Positions 20,755 to 32,800 of a stretch of DNA of 64,000 nt are shown here, piece by piece; positions within the stretch are counted from its first letter, which is position 1; the number at the start of each line of letters is the position of its first letter. Source of the stretch: Dryomyza anilis (Eukaryota; Arthropoda; Insecta; Diptera; Dryomyzidae); contig OX638130.1 in assembly GCA_951804985.1 (NCBI GenBank), forward strand, positions 97,771,700-97,835,699, given 5' to 3'. The translations under genes and the position numbers were made by a program. The notes beneath the pieces are model-generated. The model made no database searches. It worked only from the letters and a program-made list of their open reading frames with translations, and was not told the DNA's origin.

Positions 20755-21200
20755 CATATACACCTTTAGACCTTTCTTTGACAATGAAAAAAAATCAAAG
20801 AAGACTCGTTCGTGTCTTCTTCAAGAAGAATACAAACATTACGGACAGAGTAGTGCAAATAAGCAGAATGTTCGGAGTCCATTGTTCGTAAAATTACAAA
20901 AAAGAATGGACTGAATCCGTTTAAGATTCAAAAAGTTCCAGACATGAATTCGGTGAACACTGAGTCATATTAACGTGAACAATTCGATTGCAGCATTATT
21001 GGCGACAAACGTACGTCCTTACCGACTTTTCTCAACATCCTGGCCAGGAATTTTATGATGCACACTCAGCAGGAAATGTGAACGATACATTTAGGACAAA
21101 GAAGCAATCGAACTTTCTTGTTTGGCAAGCAATCTGTAGTTGTGGCAAAAAACTTTTCATTTACATTCAACATTTACTTTAAAGAATGTTCTGGGAGTAT
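20755..21200 (+). pseudogene. Tc1/mariner-superfamily transposase relic
   Basis: Decayed coding sequence in several frames. The best segment (20988-21182) reads YVLTDFSQHPGQEFYDAHSA, then after a gap NFLVWQAICSCGKKLFI. This fits the middle of the catalytic region of Tc1/mariner-type transposases, where L-V-W-Q-A-I-C is characteristic. Upstream bases 20840-20960 look like the remains of the helix-turn-helix part. Frameshifts and loss of the C-terminal half show it is dead. Confidence 0.6.
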
Positions 21201-21384
21201 TTTTTTTAATATTTAAAAGAAAGTATTTGCTTTAAGGCAAGTTAACATTTTCTGAGCAAATGTTTTACTTTTTTTCAGATTTTTTTTAAATAAATGGTCA
21301 GTTCAATGTTTTTTTTTTAATAACAAAACATTTTAAAATGTTACATTTTCGAACATCGAGCTAATGTTTTTCAGCATACAAATA

Positions 21385-22551
21385 CACTCAGAAGAAAATG
21401 TCCCATTAAGTACTTAATGGTACGATCATTGATCTTATGGTTCATGTATTAATAGTTTTTTCTTTTAATTTTATAGTATTCGAAGAATTCAATACCATAA
21501 ATTTAAATATTTCAATATTATTATTTTTAATCGAATAAATACTATTTTTTTAATGGTTTCTTCCTATAATAAACGTGGCATAAAATACATAAACACAAAT
21601 ATAAACTTGTTCATTTTGTGTTTGTGTTTGCTCAAAATGGTCGCATGCATGTTTTGTAATAATCTGCATTATTAAACGCGACGTTGGCAAGGACTCAATG
21701 TATTTAATGTAAATTTATGAAATTAAACTTTTTTCTATTTATTACAGATAATAAATAATACAATGAACTTCTATTATGGCGACGGACTCAAAAATAAATG
21801 CAGCGCAAGTATTACAATCAATAATTGAAAACTGAAGCGAACATTAAATGTGTTATAACCTTTTGCAACGAGAAGTGTCTATTTATGTGTGATTTTTTAA
21901 AGTGAATTTCAATTTCGACATTTAAATATAATAAATTATACAATAAATTAACTAAAATCCACGTTTGTTGTATTAGGAAAATGTAATTCGAAAACGTACC
22001 CGCGGTAGCTCAGTGGTTAGTGCGTTGGACTGCGAGCCGAAAGGTCCCCGGTTCAATCCGGGACTGGGGCTAACAACTTCTTTTCATAGAAACATTTTTC
22101 TATACCGCGCTACCTCTCGTCAGTAAATGGCAAACCTACGAGAGTAAAACCATTGCCTATGAAAAGCTCTCACCCGCCGTTCGGATTCGGCAATAAACTG
22201 TTGGTCCCACCACTTTGAGTACAAATATAACACGCACAGCTCAAAATGGTGAGAGAGCTCGGCCGAAGTTCTATACAGGACTGTAGCGCCAAACTATTAT
22301 TATTTATATTATATTATTTAATTTGACTATACCATAAAATTAATAATAATTATCATTAAATATTTATAGGTCTTGGTTATGGTAATTGAAAAAGCACATT
22401 ATAAAATTTATGGTACTACATACAACATATTGTATTAACAGTTCCTATATTACTGAATTAATGGGACGCATCCTATTGACCAATTTTAAGCGTATAAATT
22501 ATTGTTTTTCTATTGAAACACTATTAATTTACCATGTTTTTTTTCTAGGTG
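21385..22551 (+). mobile_element. TA-flanked MITE family (CACTCAGAA ends), copy 1, with nested SINE
   Basis: It starts CACTCAGAAGAAAATGTCCC and ends TTTTTTTTCTAGGTG, with TA at both borders (21383-21384 and 22552-22553). An internal TGTCCCATTAAGTACTTAAT motif is shared with copy 2. A SINE at about 21997-22307 is nested inside; copy 2 lacks it at the matching position (near 26960). No transposase coding. The TA target suggests mobilisation by a Tc1/mariner-type enzyme. Confidence 0.75.
21997..22307 (+). mobile_element. tRNA-derived SINE, copy 2
   Basis: Same family as 20024-20332, with an intact A box (GGTAGCTCAGTGGTTAGTGC) and B box (GGTTCAATCC). It is inserted in the MITE at 21385-22551. 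The homologous point in MITE copy 2 is uninterrupted, which gives an empty site. Confidence 0.85.
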
Positions 22552-22553
22552 TA

Positions 22554-23760
22554 TAAGCAAATGCGGAAAAATACTATTTATGAACTAAATCGTTTTTATT
22601 AATATATTTTATTCGTCGCTTAACTTATAGCCCTATTCTGGCACGAGTCACAAATTCAAATCGGTCACAAATAGTGCGCTTTGTCACAATTTCGTATTCT
22701 GTAAATTTTATTTTCTATATTTATTGACGTAAAAGTCTGAATTAATTGTCATTTGTAACAATTTTTATTGATAACAATTCTCATTGCTCAAGAATTTTAA
22801 GAATTTAAATTTTATAAAATTTCAAAGTTTTCTATAATGCTAAAAACTTTTAATTAAAATTATAAAAATATCTAAACAACGATATAAATTTATAAGAAAT
22901 AAATACAAAATCTGTTTGCAGTCACAGCTTGAAACATTTATTATTCATTTCAATTTCAATATATGTTACTTAATGCATATAAATTTAAGCATGGTGTATA
23001 ATATAGTTGTATGTTGTAAAACGTTTAAAAAAAAGCGTAATTTTTATTTATTTTGTGTTCTTTAGTAGTACATTTAAAAATACAACAGTTCATGCGTTTT
23101 TTTTTTCAATAATTTTTATTTTTGTTTTTTGTTTCTTTAAATTTGGCTATAATGCAACACACCTAGTGAAGCGCTTAACTTAACATAGTATATATATAAT
23201 TCGAATGTAACGTTACGTGAGCTGTGTTGTTTATTAAATGTCAAGCAAATAAGCAGTTTAAGCTGCATAGTTTAATCAATTTATTGGCAAATATTATTCT
23301 CAAATATGTTAGAAGCATAGCATATATATACAGAAAACAAAACAAAATGAATATCAATTTTTAACTAAATAACAACAAGACAAAAAAAAATAACAAAAAC
23401 TTGCAAAGAAAAAACGTTGAAATAATAAAACTGCAAATATTTGAAAATAACCTCGCTACACTCACTTCAAAAATTGTCTTTTTTTCTCTACGTTTTGCTT
23501 AGAAATTAAATTATGTGTTTTTAATTGTTTAAACAATAAAATACTGTGCATAATAATAGTAATTATAATAATAAAAATATGGAAAATTTCACTAACTTAG
23601 TTGCTACATTTGAATTATTATATATAAATCAACATTTTATTTGCATTCAATTGCAAATTTTATACAAACTCTACATAATTAACGTACATTCAATTCAAAT
23701 CGACTAAAAATAAAGTAATCATAATAATAATCAAATAATTTTCTTCATATACATTGATGA
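22554..23760. other. AT-rich intergenic DNA
   Basis: About 1.2 kb of very AT-rich sequence between the MITE and the 3' end of the minus-strand TMEM41B gene. No gene or transposon recognised. TTTATT (poly(A) signals of the minus-strand gene) occurs at 23788 and 23804, just beyond this stretch. Confidence 0.4.
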
Positions 23761-23863
23761 AACCCATAAAATTTTGGAAATATGCTTTTTATTTGATTCT
23801 AAATTTATTTTGCTCCCCCTTTGCCCGTTGCTGTTGCCACCGCTGCTGTTGTTTTGGCCCACT

Positions 23864-26800
23864 TTATGCTAGCTTCTTTTTCAGTTTGTTTTTCAGCAGT
23901 CCCGGCACAAGCGCCACGCATGCGCACAGCATCAATACGCCCATCGATGTCCAGGAGAATGCCTCGCTGGAGCTGCTCATTTTCTGCAATGTTTTACCCG
24001 CCTGTATGGCAATCACCGAGGGCGGTGCAACGCCACAAAATGTGCCAAATGTAAAAGTGAAGAGCGGAACTCCAATGACCGGCGATGCCAAATTGATAAA
24101 CCAATTGGGCAATATGGGTGTCATGCGCAGGAACAGCATATAACTGAAGAGACTATCGCGTAGTCTGTCCACCTGTTGTGACCATTCGCTGGTCTTCTTT
24201 GGCCAGAAATGACAAATGAGACGACGACCAACTAGATTTGAGAGACAATAGCAGAGTGTTGCGCCCAGCGAGGAACAGAAGCAAATGAGAAAGAGCGCAA
24301 TAGGGAATTTGTATAAAAATCCCAATAGTATGGATAGGAACAATGATCCTGGAATGGCAAATGTTTGTAGGCTGTTGATGGTTTGATTGGTTGGTTGGGA
24401 GAAAATTGACAACATTGAGTTAAGGAATCCAATTGCCTTGGAATAACAATTAAATATATCATTTTTTATAATATATAAATTAAATAAATAATTTATTAAC
24501 ATATCGTCGTTGTAGAATTAAAAGTCACCAAATACATTTTTAAGAAAATTTAAAATTTCATGTTTGTTGGTTAATATTATAAAAAGTAATTGATACATTT
24601 TTAAAAATGAAATACCAATTGATAGATTCACATTTTCTTTTCATTTGGTACACATATTGAGATCATCGATCAGAAATTGACAGATATATAACGATTTTTT
24701 AAAATGTATAATTGGTATTTTGAAAATGTAGTTGGTGATTTTTACTTCTACAACGATATATAAAACATATAAGAAAATAAAATAATGTAATTTAAAATAC
24801 CAAATTTCTATAAAATAGTTTGTTCACTATCGATAGCACTATTCAATACACATTTTTATATGGCTATCACGAAAGCGAAGTAACATCTAAAATGAATAAT
24901 CGAAAAGAAGTAGTCGGATTACTAGTTTTTGATTATTTTTGAGTAGTCGTGAAAATAACACTGTGAGGCACTAAAATTTGAATTTAATTTTTTTTCGATT
25001 CGTTATTAGTTGGCTTATATTTCAGAAATAGTACGCGTTGGAGAATTTAGTTGTTTAGAGACCCTAGCTCAATTTTAAAGACGTATATTTTCCCCAAAGA
25101 CATTATGATAGTTTTCTGATTGCTTACACTGGTTATAACTCCTTAACTGAATTGATAATAGAAAACCATTCAAAATGGTGGTAAATCGTTAATATACAAA
25201 CTAAGAGTGTTCAGTGGAAATCATCATTAGAAAGTTCCCTATAATCACTCCTTAGACATCAAAAACGTACAATGAACCATTTCGCTACATAACGAACTAT
25301 ATTGGTTATCCTTTGAACCCTTTAAGACCCCATAGCACCTAACTCAGACGTGTAGGGGTATAAGTTTATACTACACTTTTTATCGGTAGATCGGAGAATA
25401 TAAAAAAAAATCGGAGTTCAATTAAAAAAGATAAAAGATGAACAAAATTTTTGATTACGACTACTAAAGGTTCCCATACACGATAAAACATTGTCGTACT
25501 ACATAGTATGTTGTATGAAATATTCACAGCAGGACATGCCTTACCGAAACTCCAACACAAAGACAATATTATATTTTCTCACTCATACATAAATAATTTG
25601 GAATACATCCCTGCAGGATCAATAATAGATATATGACCCGTAATTTCACTAGTAATGAAAACTAATATTTTTTGCGCGTCGGTTTGCCACTATTTTTTAT
25701 TTGTAGGTTATTTATTACGTTTGCAACAGTAGCCGCTACAGCAGGTGTTGAAAAAAGATGTTACTTAAATTATAAACAATTGATAAACACTAAAAGAAAG
25801 TATATTGAAAAGAGTATTTGTATATATTGCTTATTTATCTATTCATATTATAGATATCATCAAAGTGGAAGGGTCATCTGCATTAAACAAATGCATGAAA
25901 GGGAGCAAACAAAAGTCGTTTTAATAGACAATTTTGTAATGCAAACATGTTGAATGTAATGAGCATTCTATTCAACGCAATAAAAATGAAAACTATAGAA
26001 TTTTGAGTTTTTTTGGTTTTATTTGGTCTAATTTTGGTTAGTTTACTATTAATTTAACCGTCCCTAACCTCAAAATTAAAACAGTTTATGTTACGTAAAA
26101 TATTTCGCAAATTTCGTCACTTATTACCAAAAGAACAGTGATAAACATATATTCAATTGTATGTCATTGTATGTGAGTGAGAAAGAGATAAAAAATCACT
26201 CGCACAGAAAAGTTTTGGTCAATTATATCTTGGCGCTCTTACAACGTTATAGAAACTTTTACTGAAACTTTCAGTTATAAAAACATATGAGCAGTATTCT
26301 GGCAGATTTTACACAAGGTACAGGAAGTGCGCTATCTTGTAGCAGTGTTTCAGCTGAATATGGGAAGTCAGTTGTTGGCAGACAATTACAATCCTCTGCA
26401 ATAGTCGATACACTCAGAATAAAATGTCCCATTAAGTACTTAATGGTATGACCATTGGTTTTATGTTTTTTTTAATGAATTTTATAGTATTTGAAATATT
26501 CAGTATATTAGGTCGTTAAACAAAAAAAAAACAATTCATTTAGTACCATTAATTTAATAATTTCAATATTATTGAATATAAAGATATACATAATATTGTT
26601 TTAATGTTTTTTCGCCTATAATAAACATTCCACTATGTGGCATATAAAAACTTAAACACGAATAGAAATATGTTCGGTTTGTACGACATTCTGCGAGTTT
26701 ACACAAAATGGTCGCATACAACGGACTCAAAAATGGCAACGGACTAAAAACATAAATGCAGACTCAAAACTTGAATAAATTTTTGAAAAGTGGAACGAAC

Positions 26801-29800
26801 ATTTAATGTGTTATACCATTTTGCAACGAGAAGTGTCTTTTTATATCTGTGTGATATTTCAAATGTGAATTTCTATTTCGATATTTAAATAAAATAATTT
26901 ATACAATAAAATATCTAAAATACATTTAGGTTTTAAAAAATTGTTAGGAAAACGTAATTCGACTTTACCATAAAATTAATAATACGTATCAATAAATATT
27001 TATAGGTTTTGCTATTGTAAGTAAAGAAGTACATTACACAATTCTGTGTTCTCAAGGCATAACAACATAACTTGACTTATGCTGTTATTAAATGTTCTTG
27101 GTATTTGTGTTAATATTGTCTCCAATTTTGGCGACAATATCTTTTTTCGTTCATAAGTAATTAATTCAAAGCCTAATAGACACATTTATATTTGTCACCA
27201 CTTAATACATGGAATAACGACATGGAATAACGACATGGAATAACGACGCCTTTAAAAACTATTCTTGCCTTGAGAACACAGAATTTATGATACAACAACA
27301 TATGTATTGTATTAACAGTTTGGATACTATTGAACTTATGGTATGCATCATATTGAACAATTTTAATAGCATACATAATTGTTTTTCCATTGAAAATCTA
27401 TCAGCCTAACCAATAAACGAAATAAAGTCGACTTTAAAGAAAGTATCAGCTTTTTGACAAACAAATATATGAGAAAATTGTCGAAAAAGCTGAAACTTTC
27501 TTTAGAGTCGACTTTATTTCGTTTATTGGTTAGGCTGTATGAATTTATCATTGTTTTTTATTTTAGTGTATTTAATAAATGTTAAATTACTTGTACAAAC
27601 AAATATATTTGTACAAACAAACATTGAAAATTGCTCTTCCAAACAGAAACATTTCAGCCTATTTTGCTGTCATGATCTGCCGCAACATTAATAATATAAT
27701 AATAGTTTGGCAGTACAGTCCTATAAGAACTTAGGCCGAGCTCTCTCACCATTTTGAGCTGTGCGTGTTATATTTGTACTCAAAGTGGTGGGACCTACAG
27801 TTCATTGCCGAATCCGAACGGCAAGTGAGAGCTTTTCATAGGCAATGTTTTACTCACGTAGGTTTGCCATTTACTGAAAAGAGGTAGCGCGGTATAGAAA
27901 AATGTTTCTATGAAAAGATGTTGTTAGCCCCAGTCCAGGCTTAAACCGGGCTCCAACGCACTAACCACTGAGCTACCGCGGCTACTGCCTCTACATTCCT
28001 TCACATAATTTGATAGAGACATCGCATTTTGAATTGAGTGAATATTATTAATTTTATATTTTTATTTAAAAGAGACATTTGAAGAATTGATCAATAATCA
28101 AAGTTGGAATGTTTTTTTCATTAAGATTATTATTTTAAAGATTATTCTCAAACACCTATCTTATTATATTCAATTTAATTTATTGATTCATTTCTAATAC
28201 AAAAAGCCTAAAGGCCAAACAAATATTAATAGTTTTATCAAAAATTAAGACAGATAAATTAAAAAAAATATTTCGTCCGGTAAAGTAAAAGTCTGTTATT
28301 TAAGGTATATGTACAAAAGCGGTCGGATAATTTTCAATCCCCAAGCGCGCAACTAGTGGATACTAGTAATCTATATTTTCAGTTTCATTGATCTAGCTCT
28401 TTACGTTTTCTTGTAATCGTAATTTCAATAGAAAAACGGAGGACATCGCTTAATTGACCCTTTTCTCATTTTGAAGCAGATGAGATTTTTAAAATGCAAC
28501 AAGTACTTTTTATAATATTAATGCTTAAACTCAAAGAAACAACGTACAGTGGATCGTCGACAGGCATTTGGGCAGACAAATATATAACGAATTTGAAATA
28601 TAATTTGTGAATTCATAAAATAGATATCCTAGTGAATAGAAAACCATTAAATGAAATGTTTTATATTATTTATTTTCAACGGGACATTAGCTTAAAGATC
28701 GACACTTTGATTTTTTTTAAATAATTTTAAATACTTTTATAGAAATCACATTGTAATTTTCAAAGATTACTGCTAAAATCATGTATTTCTTCTACGCATT
28801 AGATTCGGCGACAAATGTAACAAATTATGCCATATTAAAAATAAAACATCGTTTACTAAAATAGGATGCAACTTGTGTCGCTATCTATGGCAAATGTAAA
28901 ACTCACAAGGATCCTAAACTACAGAGTTTTAGCTATATGCTTCAACCTAGAGCGACACGGAAACGTATAAAAATCCGGTTTAAAATATATCACAATTTAG
29001 TTTATATCAAAATCGAATTTCATTTAAAAATTGTTCACCAAATAGGCGTTCCTTTTTCAAAAATCCGCCCAATATGCAACGACGAAATTTACTCTTCTCA
29101 GAAAAACAACGCTGTGAAATATAATCGCGCCATACTAATCAATGCATGAATCAGCGCAATATCAATTTTAAATGAATTTGATACAAACACTTCTCAATTT
29201 TTCATGTCGTAGTTTATTATTGTTTTGACTAAGTTGTTATCGTACGAAACACCTACTCACTTACTCAATAAAGTGGGTAGCAATTTCGATAATAAAAAAA
29301 CGTAATCGTCGAACTACTCACAGACGGTTTTTGTATGCTTTGGCAGCATAAATGGGGAAATAAATTTATATTTTTATTTACTTTTCTCATTTCTTTATAA
29401 ATATTTCCGTTGGAAGCATACAAGGGCACGCGCACCATCACGAGAGTTCTGTATAGAAAAGCGGCAAAGACGATCAGAAGAAAAATTGTTAAACTCAACA
29501 AATAATGCTGATAAAAAGGGGTCAAGGTTGCTTTAAAAGTATAAATGTGTAGGTACTTTCGATTAACACGTTATCGTTGAGGGTTTTTTGATGATATAAC
29601 ATAATAAAGTTTCATATAAAATATGGGGGGTTTAAAGTGCGTTACTTGTTAATTTATATAGACATTTTAAGTTCATTTAATTACTAAATATTACGAAATG
29701 ATAATGGCGCATAATTATAAAGTCTACCTTTTCCACAATTATCATATAAAATTAAAAAGTTGGCACATTCCCAATTAAAGAAACTGATTTTTGAAATCTT

Positions 29801-32800
29801 ATTTTCTGAGAGCATTAAAATCAAATTTTACACTATTTAAAAAAAATTGAATTTCAATAAGAATTCATGTAAACATATGATGAATAAAATAAATAGTTAT
29901 TTGGTTGGAAATTAATAGAAATTGAAAGAAATCAACTGATTCCATATATAAAGTAAATATTTTTGTTATAAAAAGGATACAATATATAAGCGACGACCAC
30001 GCCAAACATCACCTCAAAGTAGTACATGTCCTTGTAGCGATCCAGAACTTTGGCCAGCATCTTTGCATCTTGTATATCACGTGGTATTTTAATGTGTTGT
30101 TTTTCGGATCTATTTGTGAGAGTAGAAAAATGATGGCCAACATTTTAGATAAATAAAATAAAATATTTATAAATATAAATTTAATTTTAAAATGTAAAAA
30201 ATTAAATTTTTGCATGCTTTATTAGTATAAATAAATAAATTGTATATAAATAATGAGAAATTTCATGTAATTGTAGACAACAGTCGGCGTGACGACGATA
30301 ACGACAACGAAAACAGCTGTCATGAGAGCAAATAAACAGCGGACACATCATTCGATTCGATTAAAAACAATAATAAAAACCAAATAAGAAAAAAAACCAA
30401 CAACCAACATATATAGTATAAACACAATTACATATCCCAATCATCAGTAACACACTCAATGAGCGCGTGTGAATGATGACGATAAAGAGCTCTTTTTTTT
30501 GCACCGCTACAAGTTATTCAAATGGTTTAAATACTTAAAAACTACACGTTGTTTTTTTTTCTTTTTGCTCTTTTGTAGCATTTGTTGAAAATTACCACAT
30601 ATGTTACAAATCGTTGACGTATATAAAATGTGCACATATGTGAAATGGATTTGATATAGAAACGAAAATATCTACTTAATCTAATTAATATGCTTAGCAG
30701 GAAAAGGTGTTTATTAGTATATATTTCTTTTTTGTAAATAAATCAATTAGCAACCAATTTTACAAAAGAATCTAAAAATTTTTGAAAAATTATTCTTTTG
30801 TAATTTAAAATTTAATTTTATATATAAATTTGTAATTTAATTTTAATATTTTATTTTAACAGGTTTTGAGAGGACGCTGTACCTATTTTTAACAATTCAA
30901 GATCTATTAAAGTTTTAAAAATTAAAAAAAAAAAAATTAATTAATTAAAAATTAAAGACAGTCTTATAAAATTATATTCAACTATTCCCGAGACAAAATA
31001 TTCCGCATTTTACTGGCAGAAGATCGACATATTACTGGCAAAAACGCAGTTTACTGGCAGATTTTATGCAGGGCACAGCATGTAGTTTGTAATTCATCAA
31101 AAATACCAGTCTTCCTACAACAGCTTTCACGCAGCGAATCGGCATATTGAAAAACTTGTACCAACCACAGCAGATTTTGGAAGAATATCGGAAGGCAGTT
31201 GTCGACAGACAAATGTTATTTTTTATTTTCAGAATAGCTGCCACACGGAAAATTTTAGGAATAGCAAGGCAGGCACCACACTCTCGACGGCTGACACAAC
31301 TTTTGTATGAACAATATTTGAATCGCCTGCCTCACGTTATATTTTTGGAATACAACAGCAGCTTGTTCAACAAGTTGTCGACAGATTTTTTTTTGTTATA
31401 ACTTTTAACATATTCAGTATTAAGAGTGTGTGCGAATTCGACTAAATTGCTAACTAAACTAAATTTTGTCGGTTATGCAGTGTTCGACTTTTCAATTTAC
31501 CAAATTTTCGAGCAGACTATATTGAACTATATTAGAAGACGGCGAACAGATATATAATAATCGATTGTTTATGGACTATAACAATTACCGGTTACCGAAT
31601 GAATTTAGTCGAATTCTCACACACCCTACATATATATTTTGTTTTTATCGGAACTACGACAACAGGGAACTATCCCCAGACAAAATTTTTGGCGGGGTCG
31701 AGGCAGTTCAGAAACATTTTCTTGACATATTTCAAAAAGACAAAGTCGTAGATTGTATCAAAAGCTCTCTGTTTCTTGCCCATTTCCAAAATATGTCGTG
31801 AATCTGAGCTTAAAATGCCATCAAATTTTACAACCTGCTATACACTTCCCAAGATATTCCATTTAGCTATGGGGTGGCCGGAAATATGCCCGAAATATTT
31901 CTGAAAAATGCCAGAAATTTTGTCTCGGGATGACTGCCGTCCACGACAACATTTTTGGCAGAGTCGAGGCAGTTTATATAAATTTTTTCGGCATATTTCA
32001 AACAGACAGAAGCAGACTTTGTATCACAAGCTGTTTGTTTTCTGTCCGTTTTCAAAATATGCCGTGAATCTGTCATTAAAATTCAACAAAATTTACAACC
32101 TGCTATACACTTCTCAAAATATTTCATTTATATGTTTGCCGAAAATATGCCTGAAATATTCCTGAAAATGTTAGACATTTTTTCTCGGGCTCTGCCGTTT
32201 AAGGGCAGACAACAGGTATGTTTTGCAACAAACTCCGCCTAAGTCTGCCTGAAACCTATTCAGCTTGAACGCTGCTGTGTTGCCTGCATGTTGTCCGTGT
32301 GTTAAGGACAACAGGCAGGAATCCGTTCGAAATCGTACTAAAATTTTGATTTGGTGGAATTAGATTTTTTTAACGTTTTTCAATGCAAAATAAACTTCAA
32401 TCGAATTTAATTTGTACAGTTTCTGTGAATCGTATTCAATTCGATTTATTGGCATATATTTTATTTTCGAACGAAAGTGAGTTCCAGAACATATCCGTAA
32501 TTTAATCCAATTTTTTGCTATACCAGAATTTTATTTTTGGTACAAAAAACGAATTTTAACTGTTTTAGCTCTGTTTAACGAATTCAATTACCAGATATAT
32601 AAATTTCGATCGAAAGTAAATTTAAAAACATATCCCAATATTTTAATTAGACTTTAATGTTTCCATACAATAAATTTTTTTCTATTAAAATGTAACCGTT
32701 TACGTTCTTTGTAGCGAATTTAATTCGATTTATTTTGTGAAACATTTGAAATTCGATCATAACTGAATTTCAGAACATTGTTTTTATTTTATTTAAAAAT

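Noticed and set aside
24372..24502. N-terminal extension of the last stas exon
   Set aside because: A clear acceptor (ATCAACAG) at 24372-24374 joins in phase to the upstream exon and restores the conserved AYIFLQTFAIPG sequence, so the extension is intron.
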